Source: Colimorpha_A sp045591885 (GTDB lineage Bacteria > Bacillota > Clostridia > Oscillospirales > CAG-272). Taken from it: DNA of 14,655 bases. The notes under the pieces are model-generated. The model was not told where the DNA came from. It ran no database searches and saw only the letters and a program-made list of their open reading frames with translations. Location: the NCBI GenBank assembly GCA_045591885.1, contig JAZNTT010000033.1, positions 1 through 14,655 on the forward strand. The letters are read 5' to 3'. Made by a program: the position numbers and the translations under genes. This document shows, piece by piece, positions 7,171 to 14,491 of this stretch. Each line of letters starts with the position of its first letter. Position 1 is the stretch's first letter.

Positions 7171-8319
7171 ATGGAAAAGGAAAACAACACTAACAATACC
7201 GTACAGGAAGTAAACGTGTCGGTAGGCAACGGCGAAAAGAAGTTCGACGTCCGTGATCTTATCGAGCGAGGCAAGGCAAAGGGTACGCTTTCGCAGAGCG
7301 AAATAATGGAGGCGTTTGAGGACGTAGATTACGATATAGAGCAGGTCGAAAAGCTCTATGAGACCCTTGAGGGAATGGGAATCGAGGTAACGGGTTACCT
7401 TGACACCCCCGAATTCCAGGCGATCGAAAACGACGTTGAGCGTTACGAGAGCGCCGAGGATATGGAAAAGATGCTCACTCAGGAGGGTCTTTCCGTTGAC
7501 GACCCCGTTCGTATGTACCTTAAGGAGATCGGTACCGTTCCGCTTCTCGATTCCGAAAGAGAGCTTATGCTCGCAGAGAAGATGGCGGACGGTGACGCAA
7601 AAGCAAAGGACGAGCTTGTAAGAGCAAACCTTCGTCTTGTCGTAAGTATCGCAAAGAGATACGTCGGAAAGGGAATGTTCTTCCTCGATCTTATTCAGGA
7701 GGGCAACCTCGGACTTATGAAGGCGGTCGAAAAGTTCGACTACCGTAAGGGATATAAGTTCTCGACCTACGCTACCTGGTGGATCAGACAGGCAATAACG
7801 AGAGCTATCGCCGACCAGGCAAGAACGATCCGTATCCCCGTTCACATGGTCGAAACGATCCATAAGGTCTCCCGTATCCAGAGACAGCTTCTTCAGGAGC
7901 TTGGCCACGAGGCAAGCGCCGAGGAGATCGCAGAGCATATGGGAATGAGCGCCGAAAAGGTCAGAGAGATCATGAAAATATCTCAGGACCCCGTTTCTCT
8001 TGAAATGCCGATAGGCGAGGAGGAGGATTCCCACCTCGGCGACTTCATCGAGGACGACAGTAACCCCGCTCCTGCCGACGTTGCGGCACAGAGATTGTTA
8101 AGCGAACAGCTCAATGAGGTTCTCCACACCCTCACTCCCCGTGAGGAGCAGGTACTCAAGCTCCGTTTCGGTCTTATCGACGGCAGAGCAAGAACGCTTG
8201 AGGAGGTCGGCAAGGAATTCCATATAACGAGAGAAAGAATCAGACAGATCGAGGCGAAAGCTCTTCGTAAGCTTCGCCATCCAAGCCGTTCCAAGCGTCT
8301 TCGCGATTATCTTGATTAA
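7171..8319 (+). CDS. rpoD: Housekeeping RNA polymerase sigma factor (SigA/RpoD)
   Basis: A 382-residue group 1 sigma factor, of length typical for Firmicutes SigA. Region 1.1 (about 15-75, FDVRDLIERGKAKGTLSQSEI) marks it as the primary sigma. Region 1.2 (DDPVRMYLKEIGTVPLL, about 110-127) and region 2 (RLVVSIAKRYVGKGMFFLDLIQEGN..., then the -10-recognising YKFSTYATWWIRQAITRAI) follow. Region 3 comes next, then region 4.2 with its -35-binding helix-turn-helix (TLEEVGKEFHITRERIRQIEAKALRKLRHP) near the C terminus. It is the last gene of the operon. The promoters noted in this window (TTGxxx, 17 bases, TATAAT-like) fit its expected specificity. No intrinsic terminator was seen between its stop and the promoter at 8344. 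Confidence 0.98.
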   Translation: MEKENNTNNTVQEVNVSVGNGEKKFDVRDLIERGKAKGTLSQSEIMEAFEDVDYDIEQVEKLYETLEGMGIEVTGYLDTPEFQAIENDVERYESAEDMEKMLTQEGLSVDDPVRMYLKEIGTVPLLDSERELMLAEKMADGDAKAKDELVRANLRLVVSIAKRYVGKGMFFLDLIQEGNLGLMKAVEKFDYRKGYKFSTYATWWIRQAITRAIADQARTIRIPVHMVETIHKVSRIQRQLLQELGHEASAEEIAEHMGMSAEKVREIMKISQDPVSLEMPIGEEEDSHLGDFIEDDSNPAPADVAAQRLLSEQLNEVLHTLTPREEQVLKLRFGLIDGRARTLEEVGKEFHITRERIRQIEAKALRKLRHPSRSKRLRDYLD

Positions 8320-8343
8320 TTCTGTTTGGTCGACAAAATCGGC

Positions 8344-8372
8344 TTGACATATTAACATATTTGTAGTAAAAT
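8344..8372 (+). promoter_or_regulatory. Strong sigma-A promoter of the solute-binding protein gene
   Basis: Perfect -35 TTGACA (8344-8349), 17-base spacer, -10 TAAAAT (8367-8372). A perfect TATAAT overlaps at 8372-8377 but would give a 22-base spacer. The start codon at 8425 has AGGAGGA at 8410-8416. Confidence 0.88.
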
Positions 8373-8424
8373 ATAATCTGTATACACACGGTGGCAATTG
8401 CCGTATTTCAGGAGGAACCCGATA

Positions 8425-10047
8425 ATGAAAAAAAGACTGTTGGCTTTATTTATAGCAGTGATTTGTCTGATAATGCCCGTTCTCACGTCCTGCTCAGACG
8501 AAGAAGCAGAGGTGAGCAGAATTACAAAGCCCGTAACCGTTACTCTTTACGGAATAAAAGGCGAGGGAACTACCGATGAAGCGATAAAGGCGGTACAGGA
8601 CCGTCTCAACGTGTATTCCGAAGGAAACCTTACGACTCGCGTGTTGCTTCGCCTCTTCACCGAGGACGAATACTACGCAAAGCTCGATGAAGCGTTTAAC
8701 GCGGCTGAAAAGTTCAAAAATGAGAATAAGAACAATTATTCCTCCAAGGATAATAATAAGCTTGTGTTCCCCGATGAAAACGGCACTCAGGTAGACATTT
8801 TCATGGTCCGCGGTTCGGAGATGTTCGGAAAGTATAACGGTGACGGATATACAGTTTCTCTCAATCTTGCAGATAAGAGCGGTCTTATGAAAAAATACAT
8901 TTCCGACAGATATTTCGCGCTTACCAATATGGCAACGCTCGGAGTTCTCGGAACCAAGTCTCCCTTCGGTATCCCGAACAATACCGTTCACGGCGAGTAC
9001 ACCTATCTCCTCGTGAATAAAGAGGTAGCCGGTAAGTACGGCTACGCTGAAAAGAACCTTGACACGCTTCCCGAGCTTAACAACCTGCTCATCGATGCAA
9101 AGAATGATTTCAGCAGCTACATAACCCTTTATAACGCACCGATGATTGACCTTGATAATTTCGGCGGAACTATGTTCGGTACCGTAATTGAGGATACCGA
9201 TACCGCGTTCACGAAGAAGGCTCCCGCGTCGCTTCTCGAAAACGAGAAGTACGTTGAGTATGCTAAGTACCTTAATCTCTTCAAGAACAAGGGATATATA
9301 ACCGAGGGCGATATTCACGCGCTTCCCGAGGGCAAGAAGGTCGCGGCGGCGTTTATCAAGGGCAATGCGGCTCTCGCTGAGCAGTATAGCGGCGAGTACC
9401 TTGTAGTTCCTTATGCGAAGCCCGTTATGAACGATCTCGGCACAGTATTCTGCATAAGCAAGTATTCGCTTGAACCCGTAAGAGCTCTTGAGATCGTTAA
9501 TCTTCTCCAGACTAACGTTGAATACAGAAACATCTTCCAGTACGGCGTTGAAAACGTTCATTACAGCGTTGACGATTATACGGGAGTTTACGATATCATA
9601 AGCGATGACTATAATATGAACCCCGAGGATACCGGAAACCTCTTTATACTTAAGGAAAATTCTTCGATGGATGCGGTTACTAAGGCACTTTGCGCTGATA
9701 ACTGGGCGCTTGGAAAGCAGCAGCTCCGTGACACCGTAGTCGCTCCTTATCTCCTCTTTAATCCTGATCTAAACGGTCTTGATTACGAGGGCTTCAAGGC
9801 AGAGAGTGATAGCGTTTTCAGCAAGCTTATGTCGTATAAGCTCGGCTCTTCGCAGACGTTTGAGGCATATGCAAATCAGCTTAATACCGCGTTCAAGAAG
9901 ACCGAGGCATTTATCAGCTTCGCGGACAACAGCGCAGTTGCCTCTCCCGCTGAAGGAAATGCAGAGGGCGGCGAGGGTGCGCCGACGGTGACTAACCCCG
10001 TTGCAACTCAGTACCTTGCATGGTGCTTGAAGTATAATATCAAGTAA
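8425..10047 (+). CDS. Extracellular solute-binding lipoprotein (ABC-transporter type)
   Basis: A 540-residue secreted protein with a lipoprotein signal: KKR at the start, hydrophobic residues 5-20, and lipobox LTSC with the lipidated cysteine at 23. The mature part resembles cluster B/family 1 extracellular solute-binding proteins, which capture sugars or oligosaccharides for ABC importers, though its substrate cannot be told from sequence. A low-complexity Ala/Gly/Glu linker (about 510-525) precedes a short C-terminal tail. The start at 8425 is chosen over an in-frame ATG at 8398 because only it has AGGAGGA at proper spacing and begins directly with the signal peptide. No permease or ATPase genes are next to it, so it must use a remote transporter or act in sensing. 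Confidence 0.87.
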   Translation: MKKRLLALFIAVICLIMPVLTSCSDEEAEVSRITKPVTVTLYGIKGEGTTDEAIKAVQDRLNVYSEGNLTTRVLLRLFTEDEYYAKLDEAFNAAEKFKNENKNNYSSKDNNKLVFPDENGTQVDIFMVRGSEMFGKYNGDGYTVSLNLADKSGLMKKYISDRYFALTNMATLGVLGTKSPFGIPNNTVHGEYTYLLVNKEVAGKYGYAEKNLDTLPELNNLLIDAKNDFSSYITLYNAPMIDLDNFGGTMFGTVIEDTDTAFTKKAPASLLENEKYVEYAKYLNLFKNKGYITEGDIHALPEGKKVAAAFIKGNAALAEQYSGEYLVVPYAKPVMNDLGTVFCISKYSLEPVRALEIVNLLQTNVEYRNIFQYGVENVHYSVDDYTGVYDIISDDYNMNPEDTGNLFILKENSSMDAVTKALCADNWALGKQQLRDTVVAPYLLFNPDLNGLDYEGFKAESDSVFSKLMSYKLGSSQTFEAYANQLNTAFKKTEAFISFADNSAVASPAEGNAEGGEGAPTVTNPVATQYLAWCLKYNIK

Positions 10048-10067
10048 GACTGAATATATCTTCACCG

Positions 10068-10094
10068 GAGGGGCGTTTTATAACGTCCCTCTTT
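10068..10094 (+). terminator. Hairpin with short T tail after the lipoprotein gene
   Basis: A 10-bp stem GAGGGGCGTT/AACGTCCCTC (one G-T pair) with loop TTAT is followed by only TTT. It ends 10 bases before the next start codon, so it is probably a leaky terminator or attenuator that lets some transcription continue into the DUF3737 gene. Confidence 0.65.
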
Positions 10095-10104
10095 GGGGTA
10101 AAAG

Positions 10105-10965
10105 ATGACTGATATGATAATAGAAAACAGAATATTCCCCGAGGAGCGCGCGTTATATAATCTGACCTCGGCAACGGTTCGTGCCTGCACCTTTGCGGGT
10201 GAGGAGGACGGAGAATCGGCTCTTAAAGAATGTCGAAGTGTAAAGCTTGATAGGTGTAAATTCGAGCTTCGCTATCCGCTTTGGCACGCAAAGGGATATG
10301 AGATGACGAATTGCGAAATGGCACAGACCGTCCGCGCACCTATCTGGTATTCCGATAACGGTAATATAAGTAATTCGCGTATAGATGGAATAAAATGCTT
10401 GCGCGAGTGCAAAAATACAGTAATAGATAATTCGAATATCGTCTCGGACGAATTCGGATGGCTCTGCGACGGAGTCAAGTTCGAAAACACCGAAATAACG
10501 TCGCAGTATCTTCTCTTCCAAAGCAAAAATATCGAGGCTAAAAAACTCAAAATGAAGGGAAAATATTCCTTCCAATACTGCGAAAACGTTGTGATAGAGG
10601 ATTCATACCTCGATACGAAGGACGCATTCTGGCACGCAAAGAACGTGACGGTCAAAAACAGTACAGTAAAGGGCGAATATCTCGCATGGTTCTCCGACGG
10701 GCTTACGCTGATCGACTGTAAGATAATCGGAACACAGCCGCTTTGCTACTGTAAGAACCTGACTCTGATAAACTGCGTTATGGAGGAAACCGACCTGAGC
10801 TTCGAGTATTCCGACGTAAAGGCGGACGTCAAGGGCAATATCGTGTCGGTGAAAAACCCCGCGTCGGGCTATATAAATGCCGACAGCATCGGGGAAATAA
10901 TCCTCGACGGCTCGATAATGGAATGCCGATGCGAAATAAAAGAAAAAACAAAAATCTTTTCATAA
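10105..10965 (+). CDS. DUF3737-family right-handed beta-helix protein
   Basis: A 286-residue protein that I assign to DUF3737, a family frequent in gut Firmicutes and of unknown function. It has no signal peptide or membrane segment, so it is probably cytoplasmic. From about residue 39 to 245 it is built of at least eleven repeats of 18-21 residues, each anchored by an aromatic or Leu followed by a Cys/His/Ser-Lys/Asp-Gly/Asn turn: WHAKG (60), WYSDN (81), ECKN (101), LCDG (120), FQSKN (138), QYCEN (157), WHAKN (176), WFSDG (195), CYCKN (214), EYSD (234). This is the pattern of a right-handed parallel beta-helix. The start may instead be the Met at 10114; both share a weak GGGGT site. It is 16 bases upstream of rubrerythrin, so the two may be co-transcribed. 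Confidence 0.85.
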   Translation: MTDMIIENRIFPEERALYNLTSATVRACTFAGEEDGESALKECRSVKLDRCKFELRYPLWHAKGYEMTNCEMAQTVRAPIWYSDNGNISNSRIDGIKCLRECKNTVIDNSNIVSDEFGWLCDGVKFENTEITSQYLLFQSKNIEAKKLKMKGKYSFQYCENVVIEDSYLDTKDAFWHAKNVTVKNSTVKGEYLAWFSDGLTLIDCKIIGTQPLCYCKNLTLINCVMEETDLSFEYSDVKADVKGNIVSVKNPASGYINADSIGEIILDGSIMECRCEIKEKTKIFS

Positions 10966-10981
10966 AGAGAGGTATATAAAA

Positions 10982-11521
10982 ATGGCAAAGGAACTTAAAG
11001 GCACAAGAACCGAGGCTAATCTTCTTGCCGCATTCGCAGGCGAAAGCCAGGCAAGAAACAAGTACACCTACTTTGCAAGCGCGGCAAAGAAGGCGGGCTA
11101 CGAGCAGATCGCGGAGCTCTTCCAGAAGACCGCAGATAACGAAAAGGAACACGCAAAGATGTGGTTCAAGGAGCTTGGACTTCTCGGCGATACCGCCGCT
11201 AACCTCAAGAGCGCGGCAGAGGGCGAAAACTACGAGTGGACCGATATGTACGCAGGCTTTGCCGAGGTAGCAGAGGAGGAAGGCTTCACGGCTCTCGCGG
11301 CTAAGTTCAGAGCTGTCGCACTTATAGAAAAATCGCATGAGGAAAGATTCCTCGCACTTCTCAATAACGTCGAAATGCAGAAGGTGTTTGAAAAGGCAGA
11401 GGAGACGATGTGGGAATGCCGTAACTGCGGACACCTCGTTATCGGCAAAAAGGCACCTCAGGTCTGCCCCGTCTGCGCACATCCTCAGAGCTACTTTGAG
11501 GTCAGAAAAGAAAACTATTGA
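10982..11521 (+). CDS. rbr: Rubrerythrin
   Basis: A 179-residue two-domain non-haem iron protein that reduces hydrogen peroxide in the cytoplasm of anaerobes. The ferritin-like four-helix domain (about 1-140) has the diiron-ligand segments AGESQARNKYTYFA (from 19), NEKEHAKMW, AEEEGF and EKSHEERF. The C-terminal rubredoxin-like domain binds iron through C146, C149, C162 and C165 (CRNC...CPVC). Length and domain order are normal. AGAGAGGT at about 10966-10973 is the ribosome binding site. It is the last gene before a strong terminator and indicates an oxygen-sensitive lifestyle. Confidence 0.98.
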   Translation: MAKELKGTRTEANLLAAFAGESQARNKYTYFASAAKKAGYEQIAELFQKTADNEKEHAKMWFKELGLLGDTAANLKSAAEGENYEWTDMYAGFAEVAEEEGFTALAAKFRAVALIEKSHEERFLALLNNVEMQKVFEKAEETMWECRNCGHLVIGKKAPQVCPVCAHPQSYFEVRKENY

Positions 11522-11530
11522 TAAACGAGA

Positions 11531-11557
11531 AAATCACCCGCTTGCGGGTGATTTTTT
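11531..11557 (+). terminator. Intrinsic terminator after rubrerythrin
   Basis: Perfect 11-bp stem AAATCACCCGC/GCGGGTGATTT (11531-11541, 11544-11554) followed by a T run to 11557, 10 bases after the stop. The A-run on the left would also give a U tail on the opposite strand, so it could work in both directions, catching minus-strand transcripts that pass 11674. Confidence 0.93.
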
Positions 11558-11575
11558 CTTATGCTTCTTGTAGGC

Positions 11576-11669
11576 GGGGAGCTTGCTCGGAACCCCAAAA
11601 CCCGCGTTTGCTCGTTTCGGGTAACACCACGCGCTTCCGCCGTCTTGCCTTCCCTTTATGGGAAGGCAA
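11576..11669. repeat. Cluster of three hairpins between convergent genes
   Basis: Three palindromic units lie between rubrerythrin and the minus-strand gene: GGGG...CCCC enclosing GAGC/GCTC (11576-11596), ACCCG/CGGGT (11600-11622), and a perfect 10-bp stem TTGCCTTCCC/GGGAAGGCAA with loop TTTAT (11645-11669). The heptamer TTGCTCG occurs in the first two. None has a T tail on either strand, but the third is placed 4 bases after the minus-strand stop and may protect or end that transcript. The composition looks like a dispersed intergenic repeat (REP-like), which the window alone cannot show. Confidence 0.5.
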
Positions 11670-11673
11670 AATA

Positions 11674-13800
11674 TTATTTCCCATTTCTCAAAAGCGCAAG
11701 TATCTCCTTTTCAGAGAGGGAAACAAGCTCCTCGGCATATTCACCCGACGCCGCCTCGGCGATTATCGTGTAGCCGCCGTTACGCGGGATCACGCGAACG
11801 CTTCCTTTTTCATATTCGCTCTTCACACCGTCACCCGACGGAGTACCGAGGGACGTGAGGATCGAAAAACGCCGCCTATCGTTGGTTCTGAGCGTGCAAG
11901 AGGAAAGGGCAAAGCTCGGGATGTGAACGCACAGCTCCCGTAAGCTCTTTCCGGAAACCGAAACAAGAGCAAGAAGCTCTGCCGCCGCAACCGCGCCATG
12001 AATTAGCTCGGGAAAAGCAGAAACGTTTTTCCTCGCCTCGTTTTCACTATCCCCTGAGGGACAAAGCGTGTAAATATACGGGTTTTTTCTGCAAAGATCC
12101 AAAAGCACCGACGGCACGGAGGAGGGCAGAGATACCTTTTCTCTTATCAGATACCGCAGAAGCAGTGCTTTTATATGCCAATCATCAATAACGAAGCCGT
12201 CCTGCTCGGCAGAAAGCGAAAAACCGTCATTTGATAACGAAAGCTTAATTCCGTCATCACAAATATTTGCTCCGACTCCTTCGAGTGCTTCCTTCATCAA
12301 ACGCGAAGCGCAGTCTTCTTTTTTGACGGTGACCTTTATGCCCTCAAGCGGGCATCTGCCTGAGGTAAGGAACGGCAGATAAATTTCATTCAAAAAATCA
12401 ATGCGCGAAAGGCGCATTTTCTTTTCTTGAGATTTTCTTTCTACTCCGAATGATGAAACAAATTTTCGTTCAAAATCACGCGTCGGATAAAGCCCATAGC
12501 GGTCATATATAATGATTGACGTTTGTCGATCGTCGCTTTTTATAAAAAGCGAAAGATCAAGCCCAAGCTCGGTAGAGGCATAAGATGCCGCCGCCTCAAA
12601 CCCTTGCCCGAGAAGTACGGCTTCCTCAGAGGCTTCACCGAGTCCGCGCAAAAGCGCCGATAAAACACGTTCCGAATTTTGACTGCCATCTGTCATGATT
12701 CCGATCCGACCGCCGCCCGAGGAAAGCGCAAGAGCAAGACCAACCCTTACGCAAAACGAAGGTGAAGCGGTTTTGGCATCGGTACGAAAAGCCCCTTCAT
12801 CGAGCATTTCACGTATTTTGTCCGGTGAAACAGGCGCACCTTGACGAATGAATGAGCCATCAGGTATCTCGCTGCCCGATGGCAGAACAGTTCCCTCGCT
12901 GATGACGCAGTTGTCACCGATGACGCAGCCGTGACCTATAACGCAGTTGCGAAGAATATGAGATCCGTCTCCAATCACAGTGTCCGAGCAAACAACCGAG
13001 CTTTCGACCTTGCTTCTCCGTCCGACCTTAACACCGTCGAAGATCACCGATTCGTTAACTCCCTCAGGCGGCAAATGACAATCCTTTCCGACAGCATTTT
13101 TGGCGTTACTGTAACGCATATTTGCCGCCTTATATGATGAAAAATCGCCGATATCGCACCAATAGCCTCGGTCGGTAAACGTCGCGATCTTCTCTCCTGC
13201 TTCCATAATCCTCGGGAAAACGTCATTCGAGAAGTCGCATTTTCCATTCGGAATATAGTCGAATATCCGCGGAGACATGACGTAAATACCGGTGTTAATA
13301 AGATCGGAATATGTCGAGGAAAGAGACGGCTTTTCGCAAAACCTGCTGACACAGCCGTTTTCATCTGCAAGAACGACACCGTACTCTCCCGGCTCAGTGC
13401 AGTGCGTAAGCACCATAAGAACAGGAGCGTCCTTTTCTTTTCGACGGTTGATTGCTGCGGTGAGATCACATTCAGAAAGAGCGTCACCGCTTATAACTAT
13501 AAAATCATCATCCCCGATAAAGCTCTCGGCATTTTTTACACCGCCGGCAGTGCCGAGCGGCGTCTCCTCGTTTAGATACGTCAGCTCAACCCCCTGACAC
13601 GATTGCCCGAGAGTGCTTATTATCCTGTCGGATAAATATCCGACGGTAATTGCCGCCTCGTCTATTCCGTGACTTCGGAGAAGGGAGAGAATGCGGACGA
13701 TAGTAGGAACGCCGCCGATAGGAAGCAGCGGCTTTGGAATAGAGTCTGTTATCGGGCGAAGGCGTCTGCCCTCGCCGCCAGCCATAATTATTGCTTTCAT
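11674..13800 (-). CDS. Sugar-phosphate nucleotidyltransferase fused to degenerate phosphomannomutase-like domain
   Basis: A 708-residue cytoplasmic fusion. Residues 1-230 form a nucleotidyltransferase like mannose- or glucose-1-phosphate transferases: GGEGRRLRPIT (8-18), KP (23-24), GD with metal ligand D106, EKP (156-158), NTG (169-171) and YWCDIGDF (213-220) all look intact. Residues about 250-320 are hexapeptide repeats of a left-handed beta-helix (VIGDG, VIGHG, VIGDN). Residues about 345-705 align in layout with phosphomannomutase/phosphoglucomutase, but the phosphoserine TASHNP loop, the DGDxDR metal loop and the C-terminal RPSGTEP loop are all replaced (around 418-440, 520-530 and 668-680). 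The full enzyme would make NDP-sugars for envelope glycans; here only the transferase is likely active. The start is the only Met giving the complete nucleotide-binding motif; its ribosome binding site (CAGGGTAA) is moderate. The nucleotide and sugar used cannot be told. Confidence 0.85.
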   Translation of the reverse strand: MKAIIMAGGEGRRLRPITDSIPKPLLPIGGVPTIVRILSLLRSHGIDEAAITVGYLSDRIISTLGQSCQGVELTYLNEETPLGTAGGVKNAESFIGDDDFIVISGDALSECDLTAAINRRKEKDAPVLMVLTHCTEPGEYGVVLADENGCVSRFCEKPSLSSTYSDLINTGIYVMSPRIFDYIPNGKCDFSNDVFPRIMEAGEKIATFTDRGYWCDIGDFSSYKAANMRYSNAKNAVGKDCHLPPEGVNESVIFDGVKVGRRSKVESSVVCSDTVIGDGSHILRNCVIGHGCVIGDNCVISEGTVLPSGSEIPDGSFIRQGAPVSPDKIREMLDEGAFRTDAKTASPSFCVRVGLALALSSGGGRIGIMTDGSQNSERVLSALLRGLGEASEEAVLLGQGFEAAASYASTELGLDLSLFIKSDDRQTSIIIYDRYGLYPTRDFERKFVSSFGVERKSQEKKMRLSRIDFLNEIYLPFLTSGRCPLEGIKVTVKKEDCASRLMKEALEGVGANICDDGIKLSLSNDGFSLSAEQDGFVIDDWHIKALLLRYLIREKVSLPSSVPSVLLDLCRKNPYIYTLCPSGDSENEARKNVSAFPELIHGAVAAAELLALVSVSGKSLRELCVHIPSFALSSCTLRTNDRRRFSILTSLGTPSGDGVKSEYEKGSVRVIPRNGGYTIIAEAASGEYAEELVSLSEKEILALLRNGK

Positions 13801-13812
13801 AAGTTACCCTGA

Positions 13813-13818
13813 ATTATA
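13813..13818 (-). promoter_or_regulatory. Candidate -10 element of the minus-strand transferase gene
   Basis: Read on the minus strand, this is a perfect TATAAT, but it begins only about 18 bases before the start codon and no good -35 is present 16-18 bases further upstream. A weak candidate. The opposite-direction gene at 13881 may use TTGAAT (13824-13829) and GATAAT (13849-13854), 19 bases apart, also weak. Confidence 0.3.
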
Positions 13819-13880
13819 AAAATTTGAATACACCGCCTCTGTTATTGCGATAATCGTATAAAACAGTAACGGAGGAAAAT

Positions 13881-14150
13881 ATGATAAAGGGAATTAACAA
13901 AAATATGATAGTAGTAAAAAATACGGGAAGCAGATATTTTGAGGAGGCACATTTTATAATCAAAAACGGCATCTCCGATTGCTCCGAGCGCGATCTCGTT
14001 AAGGAAGCGTCAAAAATAGTTGGTACTGTTCTTACCGAAAACGGAAAGATGTCAAAGCCGAAAGGGAGGATAATTAAAGGGCTAATAACCTTCATTTTGT
14101 CCTTTATATCGGGCGCCGCGCTCGGAATTATGATCTGCCTGCTTTCTTAA
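13881..14150 (+). CDS. Small hypothetical membrane-anchored protein
   Basis: I recognise no characterised function. The 89-residue protein has a basic, beta-prone N-terminal half (MIKGINKNMIVVKNTGSRYFEEAHFIIKNG) and a basic linker (KMSKPKGR). A single C-terminal hydrophobic segment (about 68-88) makes it probably tail-anchored with its N terminus in the cytoplasm. Short clostridial proteins with a similar VVKxxxxRxFEEAxFIxK opening are familiar to me as uncharacterised proteins. The start is well supported by GGAGGA at 13871-13876. It is divergent from the transferase gene and converges with the next small gene, sharing the bases of the stop codons. Confidence 0.75.
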   Translation: MIKGINKNMIVVKNTGSRYFEEAHFIIKNGISDCSERDLVKEASKIVGTVLTENGKMSKPKGRIIKGLITFILSFISGAALGIMICLLS

Positions 14151-14344
14151 AGATCGTCAGCGTCCTGGATCGGTTTCTCGTCAACCTTCATAAAAATCTT
14201 GCCGTCGACCGTCTTTCTCGGCATAACGTGCATATCCTTAGTGAGTCCCGTGTAGCTTCCGAGAGGGTCAGCGACGCTTTGATATGAGTTTATAGCATCG
14301 TAGGTCTTCGGAAAATCGTTCTTATTTTTATCTTTCTTTTTCAT
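14147..14344 (-). CDS. Small hypothetical protein ending in QDADDL
   Basis: A 65-residue hydrophilic protein with a lysine-rich N terminus (MKKKDKNKND), a central ADPLGSYTGL (about 25-34) and the C-terminal end PIQDADDL. Small Firmicutes proteins with an (A)DPxGSYTG(x)P core and a QDADDL end recur as uncharacterised, so I judge this one real. It has no signal peptide or membrane segment and is likely unstructured. The ribosome binding site read on the minus strand is AAAGGCGG, about 8 bases upstream of the ATG. It converges on the preceding gene with a 4-base overlap. Function unknown. Confidence 0.8.
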   Translation of the reverse strand: MKKKDKNKNDFPKTYDAINSYQSVADPLGSYTGLTKDMHVMPRKTVDGKIFMKVDEKPIQDADDL

Positions 14345-14457
14345 CTAAATTACCGCCTTTCAAGGTTGTTTTACGATATTATTCCAAAAAGAGGGTAATT
14401 TATACCGCTTCGCCGTTCAAAATTTATTCACGAATTTGTACACATAATATTAACATC

Positions 14458-14485
14458 TTGCGTGTATACTAATTGCAAGTATATT
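14458..14485 (+). promoter_or_regulatory. Candidate promoter of the structured leader
   Basis: TTGCGT (14458-14463) and TATATT (14480-14485) are 16 bases apart and would start transcription near 14492, just before the G-rich leader. TATACT at 14465-14470 is an alternative -10 but has no suitable -35 at 16-18 bases. The stretch resembles the dgt promoter region (TTGCGT...TATACTAAT at 4355-4377). Confidence 0.45.
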
Positions 14486-14491
14486 CGTTCG

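Noticed and set aside
6679..8034. Long minus-strand open frame opposite dnaG and rpoD (451 codons)
   Set aside because: Fully antisense to two clear housekeeping genes; its composition reflects their codon bias and it resembles no protein family.
8320..8343. Possible rpoD terminator around the near-palindrome TTTGGTCGACAAAA
   Set aside because: Stem too short and without a loop or T tail; likely chance.
8398..8424. Upstream in-frame start for the lipoprotein
   Set aside because: It would put nine polar residues before the signal peptide and lacks a ribosome binding site; AGGAGGA fits 8425.
8494..9561. Long minus-strand open frame opposite the lipoprotein gene (355 codons)
   Set aside because: Antisense to a gene with a signal peptide, promoter and ribosome binding site; no family resemblance and no start signals of its own.
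11518..11943. Plus-strand open frame running through the terminator and into the transferase gene
   Set aside because: It starts at the rubrerythrin terminator, crosses the hairpin cluster and overlaps the end of the minus-strand gene; the product is low-complexity and basic.
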